From: an uncultured Massilia sp. | GTDB taxonomy: Bacteria; Pseudomonadota; Gammaproteobacteria; Burkholderiales; Burkholderiaceae | Direction: 5' to 3' | Assembly: GCA_946886065.1 (NCBI GenBank) | Contig: CAMPHU010000003.1 | Location: 1 to 63,812, forward strand | Length of the DNA stretch: 63,812 nt | Shown: piece after piece, positions 26,181-37,839 of the stretch | How the letters are laid out: each line of letters opens with the position of its first letter | Numbering within the stretch: the first letter of the stretch is position 1 | Notes under the pieces: model-generated | The model's input: only the letters and a program-made list of their open reading frames with translations | Told to the model about the DNA's origin: nothing | Databases searched by the model: none | Made by a program: the position numbers and the translations under genes

Positions 26181-26975
26181 ATGGATCTGAAACTGAACAA
26201 CAAGACAGCCCTCGTCACCGGCGCCACCGCGGGCATCGGCCTGGCCATTGCGCGCTCCCTGGCTGCCGAGGGAGCCGCCGTCGCCATCACGGGCCGCAGC
26301 CGCGCCAAGCTCGATGCCGCGGTGGCTGCGATCCGGGAAGCAGCCCCCGGCGCGACCGTCACGCCTGTCCTGGCCGACCTGGGCAGCGCAGCCGGCGCCG
26401 GAGCCGTCACGCAGGCGCTGCCCGAGGTCGACATCCTGGTCAACAACCTGGGCTATTACGAAGGCAAGCCCTTCGCCGAGATCGACGACGAGGACTGGAT
26501 GCGCATGTTCGACCTGAACGTGATGTCGGGCGTGCGCCTGGCGCGCCATTATTTCCCGCGTTTGCTGCAGAAAAACTGGGGCCGGGTGATTTTCATCTCC
26601 AGCGAGGTTGCTGCGTTTACGCCGCCGGACATGATCCATTATGGTGTCAGCAAGTCTGCCCAGCTGGCGGTGTCGCGCGGCCTGGCCGAGCTGACCCGGG
26701 GTACCCAGGTGACCGTCAACAGCGTGCTTCCTGCTGCCACCCGCTCCGAAGGCATCGTCGACTACCTGCGCCAGACCGCGCCACGGCCCGGCATGAGCGA
26801 CACCGAGGTCGAGGCAGCGTTCTTCGCCAGCCATCGCCCGAGCTCCCTGATTGCCCGCATGATCGATGCCGACGAAGTCGCGGCGATGGTGACGCTGCTG
26901 GCCAGCCCGCTCGGCGCCGCGACCAATGGCGCCGCCGTCCGCGTCGAAGGCGGCAGCTACCGCTCGATCCTCTGA
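26181..26975 (+). CDS. Short-chain dehydrogenase/reductase
   Basis: A 264-residue classical SDR from the ATG at 26181 (GGAGAGAACC upstream). The cofactor motif TGATAGIG occupies residues 13-20, ILVNNLGYYEG carries the NNxG motif, and YGVSKSA is the catalytic Tyr-x-x-x-Lys. The end has the usual NGAAVRVEGGSYRSIL. Substrate unknown. It is divergent from the LysR gene at 25185 and is followed 35 bases later by a secreted yellow/MRJP-like protein, a likely operon partner. Confidence 0.88.
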   Translation: MDLKLNNKTALVTGATAGIGLAIARSLAAEGAAVAITGRSRAKLDAAVAAIREAAPGATVTPVLADLGSAAGAGAVTQALPEVDILVNNLGYYEGKPFAEIDDEDWMRMFDLNVMSGVRLARHYFPRLLQKNWGRVIFISSEVAAFTPPDMIHYGVSKSAQLAVSRGLAELTRGTQVTVNSVLPAATRSEGIVDYLRQTAPRPGMSDTEVEAAFFASHRPSSLIARMIDADEVAAMVTLLASPLGAATNGAAVRVEGGSYRSIL

Positions 26976-27010
26976 ACACCCTGCACAGCTTTCGATTCCG
27001 GAGACGCTCC

Positions 27011-28201
27011 ATGCCTATCAAGTTTTCCACGCTGTTCGCGCTCGCGCTGGCAGCCAACGCATCCGTCCACGCTGCGAACGCGGCCGAACCCGCGCGGCTC
27101 GAACGCTGGCGCAGCTATACCGGCGTGAGCTGGGATGCGCCGCAAGCAGGCAAGCCGCCGCTGCCCTTTGCCGACTCGGCAGGTGCACCGATCGCCGGTA
27201 TTCGTTTCGATGCGAGCGGACGGGCATTCGTCAGCACGCCGCGCCTGATCTCATCGCGTGCGCCGGCCACCGTCAGCATCCTCGACACGGGCGCTGACGG
27301 CGGGCCGGCGCCGCTGCGCGCCTTTCCGTCGGTCGAAGCCAATGCCGTCGGCGGCGAGCCGGCAACGCATCTGCGCAATGTGCTCGGTTTTTATGTAGAC
27401 AAGCGCAATGGCTGGCTGTGGGCCCTCGACCAGGGCTTCGTGGCCGGCGAGGCCGAGGCGCCGGTGGGAGCGCAAAAGATCGCCGTGTTCGCGCTGGCGA
27501 CGGGCGCGCTGGTCAAGACCATCGCGCTGGACGCGGTAGCCGACCGCAAGGGCAGCTTCCTGAACGATATCGTCGTCGACGAAGGCCGCAGGCTCGCTTA
27601 CGTATCCGACAGCGGCTTGCGCAGCGCGCCTGCGAACCAGGCTGCCCTGATCGTCGCCGATTTCGCCTCGGGCCGGGCCCGCCGCGTTCTCGACCGGCAT
27701 CCGGCCGTCCTGCCGCAGCCGGGAACGCCGGTCATGTCCCACGGCGCCGAAGTCTGGCCGGGCAAGCCCCTCGTGCTGGGCGTGAACGGCATCGCCCTGT
27801 CGCCCGATGCCCGCACCCTGTACTGGACGGTGACCAGCGGCACCCACGCCTATGCCATGCCGACCGCACTGCTGCGCGATCCGCGTGCCGGCAAGGCAAA
27901 GCTGGCGGCCGCGGTGCGCGACCTGGGCGACACCGGCGGCAACACCGACGGCATCGTGACCGACCGCCAGGGCAGGCTTTACATCACCGACGTGTCGCGC
28001 AACGGCATCGTCCGCTATGATCCTCGGCGCCCCGGCATGCGCCTGCTGGCAGCCGACGAGGGCGTGTACTGGCCGGATACCCCGGCGATCGCGCCCGACG
28101 GCGCGCTCGTGTTCACCGCCAGCCACCTGAACCGGCATTTTGCGGGCGAGGTCAAGCCCGGGGAAGAACGCTACGCACTCTGGCGCCTGCCCCTGCATTA
28201 A
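27011..28201 (+). CDS. Secreted major-royal-jelly/yellow-like protein
   Basis: Encodes 396 residues with an N-terminal signal peptide (MPIKFSTLFALALAANASVHA). The mature part has beta-propeller features of the MRJP/yellow family: RHLRN-type segment (THLRNVLGFYVD), WLWALDQGF, GSFLNDIVVDE, NGIALSPDARTLYWT and TDGIVTDRQGRLYITDVSRNGI. Bacterial members are lactonase-like periplasmic propellers of mostly unknown substrate. Being downstream of an SDR gene, it could hydrolyse a lactone produced by that enzyme (inference only). Confidence 0.83.
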   Translation: MPIKFSTLFALALAANASVHAANAAEPARLERWRSYTGVSWDAPQAGKPPLPFADSAGAPIAGIRFDASGRAFVSTPRLISSRAPATVSILDTGADGGPAPLRAFPSVEANAVGGEPATHLRNVLGFYVDKRNGWLWALDQGFVAGEAEAPVGAQKIAVFALATGALVKTIALDAVADRKGSFLNDIVVDEGRRLAYVSDSGLRSAPANQAALIVADFASGRARRVLDRHPAVLPQPGTPVMSHGAEVWPGKPLVLGVNGIALSPDARTLYWTVTSGTHAYAMPTALLRDPRAGKAKLAAAVRDLGDTGGNTDGIVTDRQGRLYITDVSRNGIVRYDPRRPGMRLLAADEGVYWPDTPAIAPDGALVFTASHLNRHFAGEVKPGEERYALWRLPLH

Positions 28202-28204
28202 TCC

Positions 28205-28425
28205 CCGCGCCGGGTGCAATGCAGTCCAGTTCCGCCAGGGTCCGCTCGACCGCCAGGTCGAGCGGCGTATGGGATTCGCTGCCAAGCTCCGCGACCAGGC
28301 GGGCGTTGTCCAGGCGCAGTGCTCAATGCCACAGGTAACGCATTTCAAGCAGTTCGCGCATCGTTTCGTGGAAGGGCGCGGTGCCGCGCCATGCTTTTTC
28401 GATGCCACTCGAGACTTGGGTCACG
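28205..28425 (-). pseudogene. Remnant of an NAD(P)-dependent epimerase C-terminus
   Basis: On the minus strand one frame reads GIEKAWRGTAPFHETMRE, then LLEMRYLWH and an in-frame TGA. The same frame resumes with LRLDNARLVAELG and HTPLDLAVERTLAEL. These blocks look like the last 70 residues of an epimerase-type Rossmann oxidoreductase, where the MRYLW and LDNARL segments are continuous. No Rossmann domain precedes it within reach, so this is a truncated, interrupted fossil. The rest of the gap to glmS (28426-28613) holds nothing else I can support. Confidence 0.55.
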
Positions 28426-28613
28426 ATGCACGAAGACCTGCGACAGTCCCCGCTGCAAAGTGACGTTTGACGCACTGGTCACTGCCTTGGCAAGCTACGC
28501 AAAAGGCAGTGAAATGGCCACGAAAGTTGGACGTGGTTAGCGACGTTTGGCAAATAATCTCGGTTGACCAAGCTAATTCAAGGTCTCGACATGCCCGAGT
28601 GCAACGGTAAGCC

Positions 28614-30443
<1,830 letters not shown>

Positions 30444-30604
30444 GGCTTTACCTCATTAAAAATTGTTAACTAAAGCTATGCTAGGGCAACTGTCATGAAA
30501 TAAGCTTTCAGAATCGACCTGTTTTTGTTAGATTATTTCATCACCCCATGGAGATGAAATTTTCTTTCATTTTACCGTCGATATTTAAACAATATTTCAC
30601 AGAG

Positions 30605-31075
30605 ATGACAGAACAAACCATCCTCGACGAACTAGATCGTCGCATCCTCAACACACTGCAGACTGATGCATCGCATACGAACGCCGAACTGGCCGAACTG
30701 GTGCATGTGTCGCCACCCACTTGTCTACGCCGCGTCAAGCAGCTGACCGATGGCGGGGTTATCGAGCGCCAGGTGGCGATCGTGAATCCGGACAAGGTCG
30801 GGGCCCGGCTGACGGCCATCGTCGAGATCACGCTCGACGTGCAGGCTGCCGAGCGCATGGACCAGTTCGAGAAGCTGGCGGCGGTGGAAAGCGCGGTGAT
30901 GCAGTGCTACCGCGTGGCGCCGGGGCCGGACTTTGTGCTCATTGTGCAGGTGCCGGATATGCCGGCGTATCACGCGCTGGCGCATCGGCTGTTCACATCC
31001 CATGCGAACGTGCGGAATGTGAAGGCGTATTTTTCTACGTATCGGAGCAAGTTTGATACGCGGATTGCGGTATGA
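30605..31075 (+). CDS. Lrp/AsnC-family transcriptional regulator
   Basis: Encodes 156 residues from the ATG at 30605; an upstream in-frame ATG at 30548 would add a hydrophobic stretch foreign to the family. The N-terminal helix-turn-helix contains LDRRILNTLQTDASHTNAEL and VSPPTCLRRVKQLTD. The RAM effector domain contains AVMQCYRVAPGPDFVLIVQV. Such proteins sense amino acids. It is divergent from glmS and convergent with glmU. A REP-like palindrome (31098-31130) follows its stop. Confidence 0.9.
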   Translation: MTEQTILDELDRRILNTLQTDASHTNAELAELVHVSPPTCLRRVKQLTDGGVIERQVAIVNPDKVGARLTAIVEITLDVQAAERMDQFEKLAAVESAVMQCYRVAPGPDFVLIVQVPDMPAYHALAHRLFTSHANVRNVKAYFSTYRSKFDTRIAV

Positions 31076-31097
31076 GCACACGATATAGCTGCTCACA

Positions 31098-31130
31098 CAA
31101 ACTTGGATTCCCGCCTTCGCGGGAACGACG
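31098..31130. repeat. REP-like palindrome
   Basis: AAACTTGGAT precedes the 7-bp stem TTCCCGC (108-114) / GCGGGAA (119-125) with a CTTC loop, then CGACG. This composition is typical of dispersed palindromic repeats in proteobacterial intergenic DNA. A related element with the same outer flanks, inverted, lies at 50469-50513. Confidence 0.6.
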
Positions 31131-31251
31131 TGCCTTCTCCGACTGTGGATAACCTTGTGGAAGACCCATTTGAAAACCGCAGGATAAGCATGTGATTACC
31201 CTGTGTTTTTCTTGTGTTTTTCCTGTGAATACCCTGTCGGTATCCAGTGGA

Positions 31252-32628
31252 TTACTTCTTCACCTTCACCGGGCGCTTCCAGTTTTCGATGGTCAGTTGC
31301 TTCGGGCGTGAGATGGTCAGCTTGCCCGCCGGGGCGTCCTTGGTGAGGGTGGTGCCGGCGCCCAGGGTCGCGCCCGCGCCCACGGTGACCGGGGCCACCA
31401 GCTGGCTGTCGCTGCCGATGAAGGCGTCGTCCTCGATCACGGTGCGGAACTTGTTGGCGCCATCGTAATTGCATGTGATGGTGCCTGCGCCGATGTTCAC
31501 GCGCGAACCCACGGTGGCGTCGCCCACATAGGCCAGGTGGTTGGCCTTCGAGTGCGCCGCGACGGTGCTGTTCTTGATCTCGACGAAGTTACCCACATGG
31601 ACGTCCTCGCCCAGCTGGGTGCCCGGACGCAGGCGCGCATACGGGCCGATCTGCGACTTGTCGCCCACCACGGCATCTTCGATGTGGCAGAAGGGCTTGA
31701 TCTGGGCGCCCGCACCGATCCTGGCATTTACCAGCACGCAGTTCGGTCCGACCCTCACGCCGTCGGCAATGTCCACCCGGCCCTCGAAGACGCAGCCGAC
31801 GTCGATCACGACATCGCGGCCGCAGACCAGCTCGCCACGCACGTCGATGCGCGCCGGATCCATCAGGGTCACGCCTTTTTCCAGCAGGGCAGTGGCGATA
31901 TTCAGTTGATGACGGCGCTCCAGCTCGGCCAGTTGCACCTTGCTGTTGACGCCGGCCACTTCCCACTCCGCCGACGGCTGGGCGGACACGACCGGCACGC
32001 CCTCGGCCACGGCCTTGGCGACGATGTCGGTCAGGTAGTACTCGCCCTGGGCATTGTTGTTCGACAGCGATTCCAGCCAGTTCTTCAGGCGGCTGGTCGG
32101 GATCACCATGATGCCGCTGTTGATTTCGCGGATCGCGCGTTCCGCCTCGCTGGCATCCTTTTCCTCGACGATGCGCACGATATTGCCGTTCTCGCGGACG
32201 ATGCGGCCCAGGCCGAAGGGATTGGCCTGCTCGACGGTCAGGATCGCCAGCTTGTCCTTGCCGGCTGCCTCGACCAGGCGGCGCAGCGAGTCGGCGGTGG
32301 TCAGCGGCACGTCGCCGTACAGCACCAGGGTAGGCGCGTTTTCATCGATCTGCGGCACCGCCTGCATCACGGCGTGACCGGTACCCAGCTGCGGCTGCTG
32401 CAGGGCGGTATCGATCGCAACGCCGGTGGATTCTGCCAGTTTGGCCACCATCTCGGGCACCGCTGCGCCCCCGTGACCATAAATCACGCATAATTTGCTC
32501 GGCTTGAGGCTGCGCGCGGTGTCAATGACATGCTGCAACAGCGGCTTCCCAGCCAGCGGATGCAGAACTTTTGGCAGTGCGGATTGCATGCGCTTACCCA
32601 TGCCGGCGGCGAGGATCACTACGTTCAT
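31252..32628 (-). CDS. glmU: Bifunctional UDP-GlcNAc pyrophosphorylase/GlcN-1-P acetyltransferase
   Basis: A 458-residue GlmU. The N-terminal uridylyltransferase domain starts with [20 protein letters not shown] (the GxGxRM nucleotide loop). The second half is a left-handed beta-helix made of hexapeptide repeats ([18 protein letters not shown]) with the acetyltransferase signature [12 protein letters not shown]. It makes UDP-GlcNAc for peptidoglycan and outer-membrane synthesis, using the GlmS/GlmM product. It converges with the Lrp-type gene and is divergent from the lipoprotein at 32655. Confidence 0.97.
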   Translation of the reverse strand: MNVVILAAGMGKRMQSALPKVLHPLAGKPLLQHVIDTARSLKPSKLCVIYGHGGAAVPEMVAKLAESTGVAIDTALQQPQLGTGHAVMQAVPQIDENAPTLVLYGDVPLTTADSLRRLVEAAGKDKLAILTVEQANPFGLGRIVRENGNIVRIVEEKDASEAERAIREINSGIMVIPTSRLKNWLESLSNNNAQGEYYLTDIVAKAVAEGVPVVSAQPSAEWEVAGVNSKVQLAELERRHQLNIATALLEKGVTLMDPARIDVRGELVCGRDVVIDVGCVFEGRVDIADGVRVGPNCVLVNARIGAGAQIKPFCHIEDAVVGDKSQIGPYARLRPGTQLGEDVHVGNFVEIKNSTVAAHSKANHLAYVGDATVGSRVNIGAGTITCNYDGANKFRTVIEDDAFIGSDSQLVAPVTVGAGATLGAGTTLTKDAPAGKLTISRPKQLTIENWKRPVKVKK

Positions 32629-32654
32629 AAGCCGTTCTCGAAAAAGTTGAAAAT

Positions 32655-33548
32655 ATGAAAAATTTTAGCACGCCGGATTCTCTGCTCCGACGCACGTTTG
32701 CCCTGTTCGCGATCGCGCTGCTGGCGCTGGCAGCGGGCTGCAGCACGATCCGCTTCACCTACAACCAGGGCGACACCTTACTTTACTGGTGGCTGGACTC
32801 GTATGTCGACCTCGAAGGTACACAAGCCGACGTCGCCAAGCGCGATATCAACAATCTGTTCCAATGGCACCGCCAGACCCAGCTCAAGGATTACGCCGCC
32901 TTGCTGGGAACTTTCCAGCGCCAGCTAGGCGGTAATCCGACCCAGAGCGACCTCCTCAACGGCTACCGCGAGCTGCGCGTGCGCGGCGAGCGCCTGGCGC
33001 TGCACGCGGTGCCCGAGATGACGACCCTGGCGATGTCGATCACGCCCGAACAGATCCGCAACATCGAAAGCAAGTTCAACAAGAAGAACGAGGAATACCG
33101 CCGCAAGTTCATCGCCGGCGACACCGAAAAGCGCCAGAAGGCCCGCTACAAGAAATCGATGGAACAGTTCGAGCTCTGGTTCGGCAATTTCAACAGCGAT
33201 CAAGAAACGGTGATGCGCCGGGCCTCGGACGCGCGTCCCCTCGACGCCCACATCTGGCTGGAAGAACGCCAGTGGCGCCAGCGCCGCGTCCTGGCCATGC
33301 TGCGCAAGGTACAGCAGGAAAAACTGAACCGCGAACAGACGACAGCCCAGGTCCAGGCCATGCTGCGCGATGTCTTCGGCCGCCTGGAGTCGCCCGAACG
33401 CAAGGCCTTCTACGACAACTACATCGACCAGACCACCAAGTACATCCTGACCGCGATCCGCACGGCGACGCCGGCGCAGAAGGCCCATGCCCAGCAGCGC
33501 ATGCAGGGCTGGATCCAGGATTTCCAGGCCCTGGCGGCAGACAAGTAG
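32655..33548 (+). CDS. DUF6279 family lipoprotein
   Basis: A 297-residue protein with a lipoprotein signal sequence ending LALAAGC (lipid-attached Cys29). The mature part starts [20 protein letters not shown], followed by a long alpha-helical, charge-rich stretch; this combination is characteristic of DUF6279. It should sit in the outer or inner membrane facing the periplasm; function unknown. The rsmD gene starts 40 bases downstream on the same strand. Confidence 0.85.
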   Translation: MKNFSTPDSLLRRTFALFAIALLALAAGCSTIRFTYNQGDTLLYWWLDSYVDLEGTQADVAKRDINNLFQWHRQTQLKDYAALLGTFQRQLGGNPTQSDLLNGYRELRVRGERLALHAVPEMTTLAMSITPEQIRNIESKFNKKNEEYRRKFIAGDTEKRQKARYKKSMEQFELWFGNFNSDQETVMRRASDARPLDAHIWLEERQWRQRRVLAMLRKVQQEKLNREQTTAQVQAMLRDVFGRLESPERKAFYDNYIDQTTKYILTAIRTATPAQKAHAQQRMQGWIQDFQALAADK

Positions 33549-33588
33549 AGAGAAAAACGGGGATGGGGCCCATGCTATAGTGCCGCCC

Positions 33589-34230
33589 ATGCAGAAAAAG
33601 TCCCATCCCAAGCCCCATGGCGCACCGCGCATGGCGCAGCATCAAGTCCGCATCATCGGCGGCGCCTGGAAACGCAGCCTGCTCCCCGTCGTCGACGCCC
33701 TCGGCCTGCGCCCCACGCCGGACCGCGTGCGCGAAACCGTATTCAACTGGATCAACCACCAGCTCGGCGGCGACTGGGACGGCGTCACCGTCCTCGACCC
33801 CTTCGCCGGCTCCGGCGCCCTCGGCTTCGAGGCGGCCAGCCGCGGCGCCGCTTCGGTGACGATGATCGACAACCACGGCCCGGCGGTACGCCAGCTGGAA
33901 GCGAACCGCGACAAGCTCAAGGCCGGTAACATCACCATCCTGCGCGCCGACGCCGTCGCGGCGCTGCGCGACATGGCCGCGCGCGGCCAGCGTTTCGATG
34001 TGATCTTCCTCGATCCTCCTTATCAACAAGAGCTCCTGGCCAAGACCTTGCCCCTGTGCCCCGCGCTGCTGACGGAGGACGGCATGGTCTATGCCGAAGC
34101 CGAGTCCCCCCTGCCCCTGGAAGAGGGCGACGAGACCCTGGAATGGCTGAGCGGCTGGGAAGCCGTGCGCGCCGACAAGGCCGGCATGGTCTATTACCAC
34201 CTGCTCAAGTTGCACAAAAACAAAACCTAA
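33589..34230 (+). CDS. rsmD: 16S rRNA (guanine966-N2)-methyltransferase
   Basis: A 213-residue class I methyltransferase. RIIGGAWKRSLLPV and LRPTPDRVRETVFNWI are typical N-terminal RsmD motifs. The SAM-binding motif is DPFAGSGALGFEA and the catalytic N-methyltransferase motif is DPPY. The enzyme methylates G966 of 16S rRNA. The ATG at 33589 is chosen although the basic N-terminal 15 residues are variable. coaD follows 102 bases later, a common rsmD-coaD linkage. Confidence 0.95.
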   Translation: MQKKSHPKPHGAPRMAQHQVRIIGGAWKRSLLPVVDALGLRPTPDRVRETVFNWINHQLGGDWDGVTVLDPFAGSGALGFEAASRGAASVTMIDNHGPAVRQLEANRDKLKAGNITILRADAVAALRDMAARGQRFDVIFLDPPYQQELLAKTLPLCPALLTEDGMVYAEAESPLPLEEGDETLEWLSGWEAVRADKAGMVYYHLLKLHKNKT

Positions 34231-34258
34231 GCCGAAAACCTGCACAAGAATTGAGCAT

Positions 34259-35105
<847 letters not shown>

Positions 35106-35106
35106 C

Positions 35107-35328
35107 TTACGCGACCGGCTCCCAGTCGCCGGTCTCGTCGTTTCTCCTGTATTTCCTCTTCACCGCGGTCTTCCACGCCACCATGTGCGCGGTCTGTACG
35201 CGCGCCTCGCCGCGGTCCGCCGCCTCGTCCCACACCTCGTTGAATACTTCCTGGTAGGTCTCCAGCGCATAGTCCGGCAGGCCCGCACGCACGTGCGGCG
35301 GCAGCTCCGAGATCGATCGATAGGGCAT
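35107..35328 (-). CDS. ChaB-like small protein
   Basis: A 73-residue protein with PYRSISELPPHVRAGLP and AHMVAWKTAVKRKYRRND, the two conserved blocks of the ChaB family. ChaB is associated with cation transport regulation in enterobacteria, but the role of stand-alone members is uncertain. Its stop lies 1 base past the ferredoxin stop (convergent) and it is divergent from the DUF1003 gene by 14 bases. Confidence 0.85.
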   Translation of the reverse strand: MPYRSISELPPHVRAGLPDYALETYQEVFNEVWDEAADRGEARVQTAHMVAWKTAVKRKYRRNDETGDWEPVA

Positions 35329-35342
35329 GCTATGCTCCTTTC

Positions 35343-35897
35343 ATGGATGCTCAAGACGACGACTTGGCAGGCAAGCTCCCCCATTCAGTGCACGAAAACC
35401 TCGGCACCATTGCGGAATTTCACGAGCGCAAGAAGGAGCAGTTATCCCCAGCCCAGGCCTTTTTCGAGCGGGTGAGCCTGGTCCTGGGCACGCCGGCCTA
35501 TGTCGCCGCCAACCTCGTGTTTGCAGTGTGCTGGATCGCCTGGAACCTTGTCGCACCCAACGTCGGCTTCCCCCAGATCGACGAACCTCCTTTCTTCTGG
35601 CTCCAGGGCCTCATCGGCCTGAACGCCTTCATCATTTCCACGGCCGTGCTGATTCGCCAGAACCGCATGTCCAGGCTCGCCAACCACCACGCCCATGTCG
35701 ACCTGCAGGTCAGCCTGCTGGCGGACCAGAAAACCAGCAAGATCATCCAGATGCTCGAAGAGCTGCGCCGCGACATGCCCGGGGTCAGCAACAAGCTCGA
35801 CCGGGAAGCAGACGAGCTTGCCCAGCCCACCGACACGGGGGCGGTCATCAGCGCCATCGAGCGGGAAGCCGACGGCATCAACTGCGAGCGCAAATAA
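35343..35897 (+). CDS. DUF1003 family membrane protein
   Basis: Encodes 184 residues. The two membrane helices (VLGTPAYVAANLVFAVCWIA and FFWLQGLIGLNAFIISTAVL) are separated by a short loop, with NRMSRLANHHAHVDLQVSLL after the second; this is the DUF1003 pattern. A soluble C-terminal tail is rich in charged helices. Function unknown; gene partners vary. Confidence 0.85.
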   Translation: MDAQDDDLAGKLPHSVHENLGTIAEFHERKKEQLSPAQAFFERVSLVLGTPAYVAANLVFAVCWIAWNLVAPNVGFPQIDEPPFFWLQGLIGLNAFIISTAVLIRQNRMSRLANHHAHVDLQVSLLADQKTSKIIQMLEELRRDMPGVSNKLDREADELAQPTDTGAVISAIEREADGINCERK

Positions 35898-36424
35898 TTT
35901 CCTAAGGAGTTGTCCTGGGGTCGGCAATGGGCCGGTAGCCAGGCATTTTTTCCGTTCGCCCGCCATTTTCACCGCAAGTAATCTTCATCACACTATTCAA
36001 TGTGAACTTCGTGTAATACGCAGATTAATGTGGTGATTGTTAGATTAAATTATCGCTAACCCGTGCCAACTCACCCATTTTTCATGGCTAATGAAAACGC
36101 AGATGACAAGCTCTCATCCTCGTCTAACTTTTCTGCTTTATGCAGCTTTATTGGCTCATCTATATCTCAATATGCCGTATTGAAATCCGGCATAAATTCA
36201 CGCCAACTTAACTCTTTGTGATATTTGTTAAATAGAAAGTGCGAGAAAACCCCGGTGACGAAGAGTCACCCGGGATTGCGTTCTTTAGGTCGCCATCCCG
36301 GAGGAGAAAATGAAACAGGAATAGCCGCGGCATCGAACTTGGCGGCAAACGGAGAAGAAAGACGAAAAAAAAGCGCGGTATCCGTTTCCGGACACCGCGC
36401 TACACGGAGAAATCGGGGTGGTGC
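35898..36424. other. AT-rich intergenic region with several hairpins
   Basis: This 527-bp gap is clearly poorer in G+C than its surroundings between about 35950 and 36240. It holds an inverted repeat TATGCCG (36171-36177)/CGGCATA (36188-36194) and a hairpin CCCGGTGAC (36251-36259)/GTCACCCGGG (36265-36274). A strong ribosome-binding sequence GGAGGAG (36300-36306) precedes a four-codon frame, ATG AAA CAG GAA TAG (36310-36324). No longer gene is supported. A terminator for the minus-strand gene at 36425 fills the right end. Confidence 0.5.
36365..36401 (-). terminator. Rho-independent terminator
   Basis: On the minus strand AGCGCGGT and ACCGCGCT arms enclose a GTCCGG/CCGGAT-type inner stem, and the hairpin is followed by eight T residues. 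It lies 24 bases past the stop of the 94-residue protein gene. Confidence 0.88.
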
Positions 36425-36709
36425 TTAGTGACGGCAGGCCATGGCGCGCACTTCGGCGGCATCGACCTCGTTCAGGCTGGCAGCCCTGCGCTCGCGCGCC
36501 AGCGCATCGCGCTGGGCTTCGCGGGCAGCCAGCTCGGCCTTGCTGCGGCGCGGACGCACGGTCAGGAACAGGGCGCGGCCGATGCCGACCAGCAGGGGGC
36601 GGAAGAACATGGCCGTACCACCCAGCAGCGCCAGCAGCGCAGTGGTGCTGAATACCTGGCCGTAAGGCAGGGTGGCAGCGGTGTGGATAAGGGTAGTTGC
36701 AGCGGACAT
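36425..36709 (-). CDS. Hypothetical 94-residue membrane protein
   Basis: The protein has two hydrophobic stretches (TLIHTAATLPYGQVFSTTAL, LGGTAMFFRPLLVGIGRALF) followed by a highly charged Arg/Glu/Ala-rich helix (RSKAELAAREAQRDALARER). It is not a recognised family. A clean terminator downstream and the divergent LysR gene upstream support it as a real gene, perhaps controlled by that LysR protein. Confidence 0.65.
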   Translation of the reverse strand: MSAATTLIHTAATLPYGQVFSTTALLALLGGTAMFFRPLLVGIGRALFLTVRPRRSKAELAAREAQRDALARERRAASLNEVDAAEVRAMACRH

Positions 36710-36809
36710 GATCTAGCTCAATATGGTATGGTTACAAATATAGTGCAGCGCAACATATAAATCCAATTCCGTTTGTTGATAGTGCTTATACTGTTTGTGA
36801 ATGATTTGA

Positions 36810-36825
36810 TGTACACTTGTGTACA
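36810..36825. promoter_or_regulatory. Perfect palindrome, candidate operator
   Basis: TGTACAC (810-816), TT, GTGTACA (819-825) is a 7-bp-arm palindrome 24 bases before the ATG of the LysR gene and 100 bases before the divergent membrane gene. It does not fit the T-N11-A LysR box but could bind a dimeric regulator. Confidence 0.5.
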
Positions 36826-36849
36826 CACAACAGTCCTTCCCGAGTTCCC

Positions 36850-37806
36850 ATGAGCTTCCTGACGCTTGACCTGAACCTGCTGCGCGTTTTCGACGCGGTG
36901 ATGACCGAGCAAAACCTGACCCGCGCCGCCGGCCACCTGGCGATGACCCAGCCGGCCGTCTCCAACGCCATCAAGCGCTTGCGGGAAAGCCTGGGCGACG
37001 AACTCCTGATCCGCACCGCCTACGGCGTCAAGCCGACCCCGCGCGCCGAAGCCCTGTGGCCGGCCGTGCGCCAGGCCCTGGCGGCGCTGGAAGCGGCCGT
37101 GATGCCGGAGACTTTCGATGTGTCCAAGGCCCAGGCGACCTTTCGGATGGCAATGGCCGACGCGACCGCCGCGCTGTGGCTGCCGTCCCTGATGCGTTCG
37201 ATCGAGCGCGAGGCGCCGGGCGTGAACATCCGCATGGTGCCGCTGACCACGCGCGAGCCGCGTCCCATGCTGCTGCGCGGCGACATCGACCTGGCGGTGG
37301 GCTTTTTCCCGGGTGTGGCGGCCCAGCTGTCCTATGAAACCGGCTCGCCGATCCGCCACGAGCGCCTGTACTCGGGCGTTTATGTGTGCGTGATGCGCAA
37401 GGACCACCCGCTGGCCAAGGAAAAGCTGGACCTCGACACCTATTGCAAGGCCAACCACCTCCTGGTGAGCTTCTCGGGACGGGCCCATGGCCTGGTCGAC
37501 GAGGCGCTGGCCCAGCTCGGCCGCGAGCGCCGCATCCTGTTGACGGTGAACCAGTTCTTCACGGCAGGGCGGGTGGTGGCGAATTCGGACTTGATTACGG
37601 TGCTGCCGAAGCACCTGATGGTCTCGACCGGCATGACCGATGCGCTGATCTGGCGCGAGCTGCCTTTCCAGCTGCCCGCCGTGCACCTGGACATGCTCTG
37701 GCACGAGCGCGACGGCCGCAGCCCGGCGCACCGCTGGCTGCGCAAGAACCTGGAAAGCATGGCGGAAAGCGCGTCGCCGAAGACGGGCGCGCGCAAGGTG
37801 GTCTGA
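36850..37806 (+). CDS. LysR-family transcriptional regulator
   Basis: Encodes 318 residues from the ATG at 36850; an in-frame start at 36817 would lie within the palindrome. The DNA-binding N-terminus is LDLNLLRVFDAVMTEQNLTR and QPAVSNAIKRLRESLGDELL. The effector domain contains FRMAMADATAALWLPSLMR and GDIDLAVGFFPG, like LysR proteins of the NahR/NodD branch that sense aromatic compounds. The divergent small membrane-protein gene is the nearest possible target. Confidence 0.9.
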   Translation: MSFLTLDLNLLRVFDAVMTEQNLTRAAGHLAMTQPAVSNAIKRLRESLGDELLIRTAYGVKPTPRAEALWPAVRQALAALEAAVMPETFDVSKAQATFRMAMADATAALWLPSLMRSIEREAPGVNIRMVPLTTREPRPMLLRGDIDLAVGFFPGVAAQLSYETGSPIRHERLYSGVYVCVMRKDHPLAKEKLDLDTYCKANHLLVSFSGRAHGLVDEALAQLGRERRILLTVNQFFTAGRVVANSDLITVLPKHLMVSTGMTDALIWRELPFQLPAVHLDMLWHERDGRSPAHRWLRKNLESMAESASPKTGARKVV

Positions 37807-37839
37807 CGGGGCTGCTGCTGCCCCCCGTCGTCAGGCTGC

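Noticed and set aside
28481..28512. CACTGCC/GGCAGTG inverted repeat near the glmS end
   Set aside because: The loop is long (18 bases), the stem short, and there is no T-run on either strand, so a terminator call is not supported.
36240..36370. Resemblance to a cyclic-di-GMP (GEMM) riboswitch, from a GGCAAAC...GAAAGACG stretch
   Set aside because: The conserved GEMM core and paired helices could not be laid out, and no target gene follows on that strand.
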